This document shows, piece by piece, positions 11,127 through 21,479 of a DNA stretch of 64,000 bases. Positions within the stretch are counted from its first letter, which is position 1. Every line of letters begins with the position of its first letter. The notes below the pieces were generated by a model, which was not told where the DNA came from, did no database searches, and saw nothing but the letters and a program-made list of their open reading frames with translations. The DNA is from Gautieria morchelliformis (taxonomy: Eukaryota > Basidiomycota > Agaricomycetes > Gomphales > Gomphaceae): the NCBI GenBank assembly GCA_015179125.1, contig WHVA01000012.1, forward strand, positions 434,001 to 498,000. Direction: 5' to 3'. A program made the position numbers and the translations under genes.

Positions 11127-12118
11127 TTTTAGATTAAAATGTCAACTAGTGCCTTTTAACAAGTGAAATCTATTGCTCAGTGATTGAAACCACTGTGTTT
11201 GCCTCTCTTCTATGTGCTGACTAAGCCCTTCGAGGCGCGTCCAGCACTGATGAATGAGGGTCACATGACCGCGTCGACAGAAGAATGGTGTCGATCCAAG
11301 GGATAGTCAAATCAAAAGCGTTCGCTTTTAAGGTAGTATAGAGTAAACAGTGCTAATAGACTCTCAACGAAGATTTGGAATAAACTATCAAGATCTGAGC
11401 TCTGTAGCTATCAAACAAGACTACAGTAATTTCAGGAGGTAGAATAATCGATTCTGGATGATTTCGTTCATACATTTGTACCAGCTATTTATACTATATT
11501 GATAGTAACTACTAGTGTTCAAGATATTGGATGGATGGGTCGAAAAACTACTTTGTAACTAAGGGGTGACTAATTTATAGTCATAAAGTCATGTGGTGAT
11601 GGGGATGGTGTTAGGATTGTCTGGGCTTTTGGAATAGAGATTTGTACCTAGTATACAAAGCCCCTGTCCACATGATGTTAAGATAGTAATCAGTCAGACG
11701 TGTCATGGGTTCCAAATAGAAAATGGATCTGAGTTTACCCTGCCCAGCATATATGCTGGGCTTGGAGATGGGGCCGCTGTCTCTGTGCCCTTTCTGTGGG
11801 GCAGCTAATTGAGTATGTGTACTGCGGATGACATTCTCAGGTTGCTCCACAGTACCCTATATTCCTGCGCAGTCTATTGTCCTCTGCGGCGTTTGGTGCC
11901 CGCACCCCTTGGTGCCTATGGCCTGGCGCCTGTCGACGTCATGGCCGATGTCATCACTCGATAGGCACGCCGTCCCTGATCGACTGCACGTGGTCAATGC
12001 TCGAACTTCTGTACATTACCCGATCTATGGGTAATATAGCATGTCGTAAATTCGTGTGATCGTCGTCTGCGCCGACGTCTAAATGATTTGAAGTGAAATA
12101 ATTGCGTTTGTCACAACA
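11127..12118 (-). mobile_element. Solo LTR (TGTTGTGA family) in the G1 reverse transcriptase
   Basis: 992 bp flanked by gtttg at 11122-11126 and 12119-12123. Deleting it plus one gtttg rejoins the RT as [19 protein letters not shown], an exact restoration. On its sense (minus) strand it begins TGTTGTGACAAACGC and ends ATCTAAAA, lacking the usual CA end. A 1062-bp relative lies at 57408-58469. No internal retrotransposon sequence is present. Confidence 0.85.
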
Positions 12119-12960
12119 GTTTGGAGGGGTCACTGGAATAGATTAGGATGTCATCCAAGTATACCACCACACAAACGTCCAAAAGGTCGGCAAAAATCTC
12201 GTTCATGAATCTCTGGAAAGCAGCAGGGACGTTAGTAAGACCAAATGGCATAACCAACCATTCAAACGACCCATAGCGAGTCCTGAAGGCGGTTTTCCAT
12301 TGTCACCCTCGGCCACCCGTACCTTCGGACCCTTCTAATCTGGATGCGTGCATGAAAGTGGGTGCATTGATTAGGGACATGAGCGGTGCTTGCAACTTTG
12401 GAGGCGAGTTCTGAGGCGATGTCGAAGGTGGAGGCGAAGATGCCGCATGCGAAGTCGATGTTGTAGCCGAAGCTGAGCGGGCTGAAGTCACCGTGGTTGC
12501 TGGAGTCGTAGTCAAATCGATGGTCTTGAAAGTAATACTGCCCAATACCCAGTCAATCGATGGATTGTAGCGGGTGAGCCAGCTGTGGCCAAGTACCACC
12601 GAGCAACTTGAGTCGAGCGAGGTTACGTAGAAAAGGTAACCCATTGTTGTTCGCCAGTCGGAAAGCAGATACAGAGGTCTAGAGCTTGGGTAATGGTAGT
12701 GTTAGTACTGCCGTCAAATAGTTTCAAGGGTATAGGAGAGACAGGATAAGCAGGCATAGAGTACTTCTGGACAAATCTGGATTCAATAAAACAATCGGAA
12801 GACCCGCAGTCAACTAATGCAACAAAAGAGACGTCGGGAAGCGAAGGGGAGGTAAGGTTTATATTAAGGGAATCTTTGGACAATGAATGAGAAGCAGCAC
12901 TGAGTCTGAGCAGATGGGTGAGGTTATCGCAATCCTCAGATCGTGTGGTTCCGAGGTTGC
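12119..12960 (-). pseudogene. G1 protease and partial RT with internal deletion
   Basis: The protease reads VALVDCGSSDCFIESRFV (DCGS in place of the usual DSGS), then [20 protein letters not shown]. Near 12303 the sequence jumps from a Ser/Thr/Pro linker (HASRLEGS) straight to the RT motif [19 protein letters not shown], then [14 protein letters not shown]. The N-terminal fingers of RT are therefore deleted, inferred to be several hundred bp by comparison with G2. Confidence 0.75.
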
Positions 12961-13850
12961 TACCTATTTTTTCACCTCCGTAATGGAGGCCAAAGTCCCC
13001 TCGTTCGGGGTCTTTGCTGCCCTACCTTTAGAACCGCTACCATTGGTAGACTTGTTCTTCGGGCAGTCCTTGACGACGTGGCCTTTGGTGCCGCAAAGCA
13101 GGCAAAGGCCCTGGTCAACCCGACGTTGGTGCTCCTCGGGAAGCAGTTTACCATCTTTCCCGAGCTTGCTCGATATGTCGGACTGGCTCTTGTTGTTCGA
13201 AGAGTTGTTGTTGGAACCCTTGCCATTGTTGTTGGTCTTGTTGCGGTTCTTGTTGTTATTGGAACTGCTGGAAGACTGATTGTTGTTAGTGGCATTGCTG
13301 CTGGACTGATTAGCGGTGCGCGCAGGCTGGGAGCTACGACCATTGATCATAGTGTCATATTCCTTACGCTCCCAGTAACGGCTGTCACATTCCAGTGCAA
13401 AGTTCCTAAGCTCAGCGAGGCTGCGGAATTGAGGGAAGTGAAGCAAATCGTCCTTGATTCGTTTGGCCAAGCCCTTGTAGGTGAAGTGTCGGAGGGCCAC
13501 ATCGTTCCACTGAGTCTGAGTCGAAGCTCGGACGAAGTCGATAAAGAATCACGCGGCCTTGTGGTGCTCTTTCATAACGATATTCTTGAGGTCAATCTCG
13601 GCTTGGGCAGCGTTGTCGTATGGGCCGAAGTTGAGCTCAAGCTCGGCCTTGAAGCTGTCCCAGTCCTCGAGCCAATCTGGCTCGGGTTGGACCTCGCCAA
13701 GGATCGCCAGTTCAAAGTACTGTAGAGCTGAACCAGACAGGTAAGAGATAGCATACTGTACCTTCGAGGCCCCAGTTTTGAAGGCTGAGGGGCGGTCTCG
13801 GAAGTTGAGTACGCATTGGAGGAAGAAGGTGCGAAGCTTGGCCTGGTCAG
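12961..13850 (-). pseudogene. G1 gag, 3' part
   Basis: Capsid-like sequence (KLRTFFLQCVLNFRDRP, YLSGSALQYFE, WDSFKAELELNFGPYD) is followed by an Asn/Ser-rich linker and one zinc knuckle, CLLCGTKGHVVKDC. A TGA interrupts it after HHKAA (about 13549). The 5' part lies at 18854-19202 beyond copia C1. Removing C1 rejoins SYDGTD-QAKLRTFF. Confidence 0.8.
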
Positions 13851-14074
13851 TGTTAGTAATTGGGACGATGATACACCTGAGGCAGAGCCGGCACGCACTT
13901 AGCCGGAAGTTCGAGATCGCTCTCAACTCCGGGATGCTGGTGCACCAGCACGGCATCGGCACAGCATCAGCTCGAAGGATTAGTAATATAGGAACATCAT
14001 ATTTAGTATATAAGGACAGACGATCTTGCACAGATCGTAGAATAACAGTCTCATTATTACTCCTTCGTTCCACA
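13851..14074 (+). repeat. C1 5' LTR
   Basis: 224 bp, TG...CA ends. The last ~119 bp are essentially identical to 18735-18853, suggesting a relatively recent insertion. Confidence 0.8.
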
Positions 14075-14165
14075 GGTTATGGGCCCCGGCCATAACTAAA
14101 TTACTACAGACCTAGCTTATTCCAACTACACTCTATACTCCACAACTCAATACCGATCAACGACG

Positions 14166-17034
14166 TTGAGTAGCAATAACACGTACAAGATCGATCCCTT
14201 GAACGGGGATAACTACGCGGCATGGCGCCGGCGGCTCGAGTGGATACTCGATGATTTAGATCTGTGGGACATGGCTATCAGCAGGGAGACGGAACCGAGA
14301 CCGGCAGATGCCGACAACGTCACTGCGACTGAGCAGCAGGAAATCGATGATTGGAGAAGGAAGGACAAGAAAGCTAGAAAAGAGATTTGCCTCAGAGTCG
14401 CCGATGAACAGCTAGTTTACATCAATCAGACAATGTCTGCATTTGCTGTATGGACTAGTTTACAAGCAATATTCGAATCTAAGGGAGCCGTGGGGATTGT
14501 AAATCTCCGAAGAGATTTCTTCCGAACACTTGGCGAGGACGGCTCAAACATGGAGGAGCATGTACGCAAGCTCCGCAGCATTCAACAGGAACTGAATGCG
14601 CGGGGACATTACATCAGTGACACCGAGTTCTCGAACACGTTGCTGATGTCATTACCAGATTCTTGGTTGGCGTTTATTACGGCAGTAAACGCCAGTGGAG
14701 CTGGGACAACAGCTGATATATTAATAGCTTGGGTCCTCGATGAGGATCGAGCATGGAAAGCTGGACCGGCACGGCAGACGGCGCTTAAGGCGCAACAACG
14801 TCACAGGCCCAGGAAAGATGACTCAGGAGCAACAAAGGGAAAGTGCCGAAATTGCGGCAAGAAGGGTCATTACGTGAAGGACTGCTGGGCGAAAGGTGGC
14901 GGCAAGGAAGGCCAAGCACCGAAATGGTTCAAATCAGGGAACAAAGAAATGGTTAAACAAGCGGAAGAAAAGGACTTCGCGTTTGTATCTAAGGAGGTAG
15001 CATACAGTGCTATATCTGCATCTGACTGGCTAGCCGATTCAGCGGCAACAACACATATAGCTCGAAGCTGAAACAATTTCACTAGCTATGCCGAGGAGCC
15101 GTCGGAAATCGAAGGAATTTCACCTGGAGCAGTACTACATACACAAGGCCGAGGCACTATATACATGGAATTCAAGGTCAGCGCCAAGATGAACACGATC
15201 GAACTATGTGACGTCAAGCATGTACCGGATGCGCCGAACAACCTTATCAGTGTAGGGCATCTAACTGATAAGTGCAACACGGCCACATTTACAGGCACCG
15301 GCGTCGAATTCAAAACACGTGCCGGAGTTATTTTTGCACAGGGACAGAAGCGCGGAAGGCTATTCTGTATGAAGGCACGGGTCACTCGATCAGTCGAGGC
15401 ACGGGACTTTGCCGCAGCGGCAAAGGGACGGTCATGGGACAAATGGCACAGGATACTCGGGCACGTCAACATAAACTCGATTAAAATGTTGAAATCTAAC
15501 GACCTAGTTACTGGACTCGAAATCGACGAGTCCAAAGAGCCAAGTCAGTGTAAGGCCTGCATACAAGGCAAACGGCATGTGGAGCTGTTCCCCAAGAGAG
15601 CCGAGGACACTGTCGATCAGGTCGGTGACCTAACAGTATCCGATGTATGGGGGCCTGCCCAGACCGAGGGACCATCACGTGAAAAGTACTTTTATTCTTT
15701 CATGGACATCAAATCCAGATACATGGTCATTTATTTCGGGAGCGCCAAAGATGAAGCGCTCAAATACTTCGAGACGTACAAAGCATTCCTCGAGACCCAA
15801 ACAGGTCAGAAACTGAAGAGGTTTCGCTCGGATAATGGAGGGGAATATGTCAATAAAAATTTCAAGGAATTTTGTGCAAAATATAGCATTATCATGGAGA
15901 CCACAGCTCCATACTCCCCAGCCCAGAATGGAATTGCCGAACGACTCAACCGGACCTTACTCGAGCACGCACGGGCAATGATATTTGCCAAGAACCTGCC
16001 AAAAATACTTTGGCCCAAGGCCGTGGCTTATGCGTGTTATATCAAAAATCGATCACCCATGCGAGCGCTTGGAGATGACGCAACGCCGTTCCAGGCACTA
16101 TTCGGCAAGAAGCCGAACATAGCACGTCTAGAGGAATTCGGGACAAATTGCTGGGTTATGGTGCCGGATCAGCGTCGATCTAAACTTGATCCAAAAGCAG
16201 AAGAACATATATTCGTCGGAGTAGCTGAACATGCAAAAGCCTGGAGGTATTACAATAAAGCCTCAAAGCACGTTCAAATCTCAAGAAACATCACATTCGA
16301 CGAAAATGACAATCGACTCTACCCTATCCCAGATAACGACGATGACAACATGGCACCGCTTGAGGGGGAGCACTCACCACGCGAGCATGTGCCGGACCCG
16401 ATCCCATCTACCCCGCAGATGTCATCACCCCAGACAACGCCCGTTCCTGATCCACCTGAACAAGCGCCAGCTCCACAAATTCGACGGAGCGCGCGTATCA
16501 CTCAAAGACCGGATTACCAGAAACTGAATGATTCAGGACGCACCGAGCAGGTTTACATAATGAGAGAAATCGTCACTGAACCTGAGAATTACAGAGCGGC
16601 GGTATCACGTGATGATGCGCCAATCTGGGAGAAAGCGATGGAAATTGAAATGGATCAACATAAGACACTAGGAACATGGGAATTAACAGAACTACCACCT
16701 GGACGAGTAGCTATCGGTTGCCGATGGGTATATGCTGTCAAAACAACCGGATGGGCAATTCGATAAGGCTAAAGCAAGGGTTGTAGCTCAAGGATTCACA
16801 CAGAGGCCAGGGATGGATTACTAGGAAATAACTTCACCTGTGGTCAAGTTCGATTCACTACGTGTTCTATTGGCCATCGCAAACACACTCGATTGGGAAA
16901 TCGAAATGATGGATGTCAAAGGTGCCTATCTCAATTCAACTATAGATGACGAGATCTACATGCGCCAGCCCGACAGTTTTGATGATGGATCTGGACGTGT
17001 TCTAAGAATATACAGAGCGCTCTACGGACGGTTG
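14166..17034 (+). pseudogene. C1 gag-pol (gag, protease, integrase, RT N-terminus)
   Basis: Gag begins with KIDPLNGDNYAAWRRRLEW and carries a zinc knuckle CRNCGKKGHYVKDC. The protease is LADSAATTHIA. A single TGA (15069-15071) probably arose from CGA. The integrase has an H-H-C-C finger (WHRILGH ... CKACIQGK), DVWGPAQ, FRSDNGGEY and NGIAERLN. The linker RSARITQRPDY precedes the RT start. A frameshift at about 16740 separates CRWVYAVK from DKAKARVVAQGF. RT continues MDVKGAYLNS to YRALYG, where an insert begins. Few lesions, so the copy is young but inactive. Confidence 0.85.
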
Positions 17035-17039
17035 AAGAC

Positions 17040-18112
17040 AAATGCGCGGGTTGCGCTCAGTTCGATCTCGACATGTCGCCCGCAGCATTCGACCAGCTGG
17101 CCCATCCGAGCGTAGGACGGCTCCATGGTGTAACCTGGCACCTGCTGTGAACCAACGTGAATGATGGGTTCTATCGTAATTAGATGTTGGCTTTTCGCAG
17201 GCAGAAAGTTGAAGGGAAGTGAATGTTGGATAACTATTAATTGAAACAAGTATACCAATATGTTGCCATGGAGTTTCTGTACACTTAGCCGCTATTTTCG
17301 CACAAGAACCCAGCTGGTCCTTCTATCCGTGGGCGGAAGTCTGACGATCGGCGGTGAATTAGAACATATAACTTGCATCGACAATTCATCCTGTAATAGA
17401 CATATAGTGAAAAGGTTCATACTAGATAGCGAGTTTGAATTCTGAGCCAACCCCCTACAGACCAGGCGTACAACAAAAATTCTTTCTCTAGTTCTGCACA
17501 CTTCTGAAGCCCTTCGTACTGTCGACCTTGGTTAAGTGTCCATTTATTGACGAGCTCGGGGTTGCCAAGGAAACCTAACGATGTAGGTTCTAACCAACAG
17601 TATGGAATAGAAGAGATCATGCATACTTTCAGTCACCATGTGCCACCAAGTCCCGTCACTTCAAAATCGCAAGGTAAACAATACGTACTCAACGGCCAGG
17701 CCACGTGCAATTTCCGCCATATGCTTCGCGAGTGCTGTACTCAAAATGGTACTGGTAATTGATGAATAAGTCTCCGGACTCTGAGATTCTCGTTCAACCC
17801 AGGAAACTTGTATCTGAGCAAGTGGCGGAGGTAGAAGGCTTTGCTGACTCTATCAGGAGATACGCGACACGCCATGTGGCACCTTGTCGTAATATGTTGT
17901 ATATGAATCCAGTGCTGGCTCAGAATGATTGCGAAAGAAACAAGGAACCAAGCTTGTGATATATCCTGTTAAAGGGAATTCCCTTAAATGCTAGGCGATA
18001 TAAGCCACAAAACATGGGTTAACGTACCCATGAAGTGGAAAATATGAGAAAGATGGCAAATGGCGCTATAGGAATCATGACGAAACTGATTGGACCTAGA
18101 ACGGCAAGACAC
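17040..18112 (-). other. Unidentified insert in C1 RT with spliced-gene-like fragments
   Basis: Copia RT breaks off after YRALYG and resumes at ARAWHQRLRK. The intervening roughly 1.07 kb is not retroelement-like. On the minus strand it contains exon-like pieces with GT-AG borders. One segment reads ALAKHMAEIARGLAVE and, after a gtacgt...ttag intron, PTSLGFLGNPELVNKW followed by NQGRQYEGLQKC. Another reads VGSQQVPGYTMEPSYARMG. It may be a captured host gene fragment. Exact ends and target duplication could not be fixed, and the protein family was not recognised. Confidence 0.45.
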
Positions 18113-18734
18113 AGAACAGCACGAGCTTGGCATCAGCGCTTACGCAAATTACTACTCGATCTCGGCTTCCATCAAAGCACAGCCGATGAATGTGTCTACA
18201 TCAGACAAGATAAGGACTCAATCGAAGTCATATCAGTATACGTGGATGACTTCGGACTATTCGCTGATTCCAAAGGAGGGATGGTTAAGCTCAAGGGGGA
18301 GCTTCATGGAAAATTCCCCTTAACAGATTTAGGAGAGATGAAGAAAATCTTGGGAATTAGGGTTGAGAGGAATAGGGCTGAGGGAACACTGATTATGTCT
18401 CAAGGACATTACATCGACATCATACTCAACCGATTCAACATGGCGACGGCTCATTCCGTATCTACACCCCTACACAAAATGATCAAGCTCACAATGCCTA
18501 TGGACTCAATGGGTCCAACTGCTGAAGTACCCTATGCTAAAGCAATCGGATTGCTAATGTATGCAGCACTCAGCACGCGACCTGATTTGGCTTTTACCGT
18601 ACAACATCTGAGCCAATTCACTACTACTTACAGAGCTGAGCACTGGACGGTGATCAAGCACGCGCTCAGGTACCTCAAAGGATCACGTGATGACGGCATA
18701 ACCTTCCGACGAGACACTGGTCTCGACCTCGAAA
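18113..18734 (+). pseudogene. C1 RT C-terminus and truncated RNase H
   Basis: Contains the RT catalytic motif VYVDDFGLFAD, FPLTDLGEMKKILGI, then the connection TRPDLAFTVQHLSQF and HALRYLKGS. It stops after RRDTGLDLEI, where the deletion joins RNase H to the middle of the 3' LTR. Confidence 0.85.
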
Positions 18735-18853
18735 TCGGCACAGCATCAGCTCGAAGGATTAGTAATATAGGAACATCATATTTAGTATATAAGGACAGAC
18801 GATCTTGCACAGATCGTAGAATAACAGTCTCATTATTACTCCTTCGTTCCACA

Positions 18854-19245
18854 GTCAGTACCGTCATAACTATCTGGTTCCTTGACCTTGGCTTGTGCTT
18901 CAGACTCATGAGGTTTTGCGAGCTTGATGAATACTCGACGCATTAGCTCGTTGTCCTTGAGGTCACCAAGGTCCTCAGGTGGCAGGTTGGGGAGGTCCTG
19001 GTCATTGTCAGAACCTCCAGAGCTATCATCTGGATCACCTGAAGGGTCACTGGTGTCAGCCCTACCTTTGCCTTTGTTACTAGGCTTGGCGGGGTCTGCG
19101 AGGGGTATCCCCGGGGACGGTGGTGAATCGTCGGGGGCTTCTGAGAAACGTCGTTGTTCTGAGATACCCCGAAGGGTGAGGGAACAATTTATCATGGACA
19201 TAGTGAAGAAAAGGGATACGTAGGGTGGAAGCAGTCTGAAAATAC
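18854..19245 (-). pseudogene. G1 gag, 5' part and leader
   Basis: The probable gag start is the ATG at 19200-19202 (MSMINCSLTL), 44 bp inside the 5' LTR. It continues through Pro/Asp/Ser-rich sequence (SDPSGDPDDSSGG) to LMRRVFIKLAKPHESEAQ and SYDGTD, where C1 interrupts. A longer ORF running up into the LTR is not needed. Confidence 0.7.
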
Positions 19246-19796
19246 TGTTACGATACGATCCTTCGTAAGGTTGGCCGAGCTCGGGGGCAAAACCCGAGGT
19301 ACGGTCCGAGGTTACGGGGCGAGGTTCTGATAGGGAAGTCGGAGAGGGACTAGGCTTCAGCTTATGTGCTGCGCCGACCCTACGCACAAGTCCCAACTTC
19401 GGAGGCAAACGAATAAGAGGTGAGGTTTGGCTTAAGAGGCGAGGCTTAGAAACTAACTAGGGATCAAAGTATACGATAGTTGATTTTCAGACTGAGGAGT
19501 AGGAATGCATACAAAGGGGTTTATATATGAGCGAGGGTACGAGTCAGGGGCAAGCAAATGCGGGGGAAGGTCAGGGTGAGGTCAGGGCGAGGTAATATAC
19601 GAATGATGCGTGATGGAGCGGAATCAGTAACTAAGGGGATTCAGGCATGGGATCAAGGTCGGATATGAGCTCTAGCTCTAGCTCGGGCTCGGGCGCAGGA
19701 TTAGAATCACAAGTACTCAGGCATGAGTATCACAAGGCTCGGGCTCGGAAGAAAGGTTATACCGGTAAGTAACCAGCCAAAGGCCGGGTTCTTACA
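19246..19796 (-). repeat. G1 5' LTR
   Basis: 551 bp, TGTTACGATACG ... TTCTTACA. It is the upstream LTR relative to the minus-strand genes and is flanked on its outer side by gcatc. Confidence 0.85.
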
Positions 19797-19843
19797 GCAT
19801 CAAGGGACAAGCTCACTTTGCCTGTGAGGTCCTAGTGGTAGTC
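19797..19843 (-). pseudogene. hAT transposase exon fragment beyond G1
   Basis: Minus-strand DLTGKVSLSLDA reads straight into WTSSNGFAF at 6757 when G1 is removed. A TAG acceptor precedes the exon at 19832. The remaining upstream exons are not found. Confidence 0.75.
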
Positions 19844-21060
19844 TGTCAGGGTTCACGCGTTTCCTTCCACAAGTTTCTGTTTCCTTCCATGAGTTTCCAT
19901 CACCTTCCATGAGTTTCCGCAGCCTTAAGAGGATGGTTCCTCAGGGTTGTGGGTTCCGCCTCGACGGGCATTCGCGTACACTGGCGTTAAAAAGACGTGA
20001 GAAACTGGGGCACAGGCCACCTATGTGTTCATCCGTACCGCATGGGCTTTCCATCCCGGAATCCGTTCGGTTCCAGCCTCGGAGAGGCTCTTGTGTTCGT
20101 CGCTGAAGGCGGCATCCGGAAACTGCAACACGACACATCGTACACAACGCACTGTGGCACGGGGGCGAGGCCCTTGCCACAGCTAAGGAAGGTGCAGCAA
20201 GCCTCACGCCGGCAGGGCTCAGACCCCTCGTCGAGAGCTAGCAAGCAGTGCGGGAGCGCCGGCTTGCGCTGAGAGTTGAACTTGACGTGTTTAAGAATAT
20301 TTCGACACTGCGGGTGTACACAGGAACTTCCACTTTCTTGCTGGGCTAGTGTGGCCCGCACGCAATGCAGTCGATGGTGCACTTCATGGTCATGTTTCAC
20401 AGCCACATCTCATGGCATGACCAAGCGAGGCCGAAGGTCTACCACGATTCATAATCCGTATACTGAACCTAAGTGGCATCTGGGTGACAACACTAACCTG
20501 ATGGAGGTTGATGACCCCACGAACTTGTTTATCTCACTTGAGCATCTCTTCCATGCAACCCATGCGTTCCTTCACGCGCACCCGGTTCACCTTCGAGACA
20601 GCAGAGGGAGGCTGGGCACCTGTGACACAGGATTGGTCCCTTAAATTACTGCAATGAGAGGATTTGCGGATGAAGCCCTGAGCCAGCGGCACACCTTATT
20701 CCAAACATGTCCTTCCCAGGTCGAAGCTCACAGACATCTGGAATCTATCTTTCTGCATGGTTTGGGGGTGTGAGTTCGGAGTGGAACTCACGTCCCGTCA
20801 ATCCGCAGCAGATTGACGGAAAAATGGGTGTTGGAGTTCTCCTCCACATCCTCACACTCAAGGGTGGCCAGGATTCACCGGGGGGTCACGTGACTCGGAA
20901 TCATGTGTCCCCGGGTGCTCCCGTCAGATTGCCACAAGGGTCAATCAAGTCACCCCGCATCGCCCACATCTGACATCGGGACCACCCGCGCAGCCAGCAG
21001 TGAACGTCCTGCTCCTCTCCCCCCAAACCACAGCAAGGTTGTAGTAGCGCCGCTATACAT
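19844..21060. other. LTR-like start and unassigned GC-rich sequence
   Basis: tgtcagggttcacgcg at 19844 begins a tract of ttccatgagtttccatcacc repeats to about 19920, resembling the start of the G3 LTR at 38303. Beyond that the sequence is GC-rich with no recognisable gene, LTR end or RNA. Short ORFs lack any family resemblance. Confidence 0.35.
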
Positions 21061-21479
21061 CCTTGCCTAGTCAAGTCCTAGCGGACTTCAACCCATTAAT
21101 CAGTGCCCCATCGGTACTGCTCGGTAACCATCGGTCATTTTCGGTACATCTCGACATACGATGGTATACTATGGCATCTCTCAGAGCAATCCCAGTTGAT
21201 GCAATCCTAGTTGACCAGATATGGGCCCCATCCACCTGATGGCTCCCTGTGCAGCACAAACCTCCAACTTGGCGCTTACCACCCCTCTCACTCACCTATA
21301 CACTCACACCACTTCCCGTGATTGCTTCTGTGTGAAATCAGCATCAGGTAATTAACTGACAATATGCGCACATCATCCAGCGAACCTTTGCTGGCATCCA
21401 TCAAGTCCAACTGAGGGGGGAGATTGTTTTTCTTGTTGTAAGCACCTCGGTCAGTGTGTACCTATAACCAGAGGCAAAT

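Larger units (their letters stand above)
13851..18853 (+). mobile_element. Ty1/copia retrotransposon C1 nested in G1 gag
   Basis: Flanked by gtcag at 13846-13850 and 18854-18858, a perfect 5-bp duplication. The 5' LTR is 13851-14074 (tgttagtaat ... gttccaca), followed by gttatgggcccc, a probable primer-binding region. The 3' LTR keeps only its distal ~119 bp (18735-18853). A deletion runs from RNase H into the LTR, with junction microhomology at atcggcacagc. Coding is on the plus strand. Confidence 0.88.
6758..19796 (-). mobile_element. Ty3/gypsy retrotransposon G1 with nested insertions
   Basis: Two 551-bp LTRs (6758-7308 and 19246-19796) start TGTTACRATACG and end TTCTTACA. They are flanked by gcgtc (6753-6757) and gcatc (19797-19801), a 5-bp target duplication with one transition. 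The minus-strand order is gag, protease, RT, RNase H, integrase, chromodomain, antisense accessory ORF, purine-rich tract (complement of gtatccccccctta at 7309), then 3' LTR. The target is the hAT transposase gene: the flanks rejoin as TGKVSLSLDAWTSSNGFAF. The element contains copia C1 and a solo LTR. Confidence 0.88.

Noticed and set aside
12943..13725. 260-codon plus-strand ORF
   Set aside because: Antisense shadow of the G1 gag, whose minus strand has the zinc knuckle and capsid sequence.
20280..20640. 122-codon plus-strand ORF in GC-rich sequence
   Set aside because: No motif, no neighbouring support and Cys/His-rich composition typical of chance frames.
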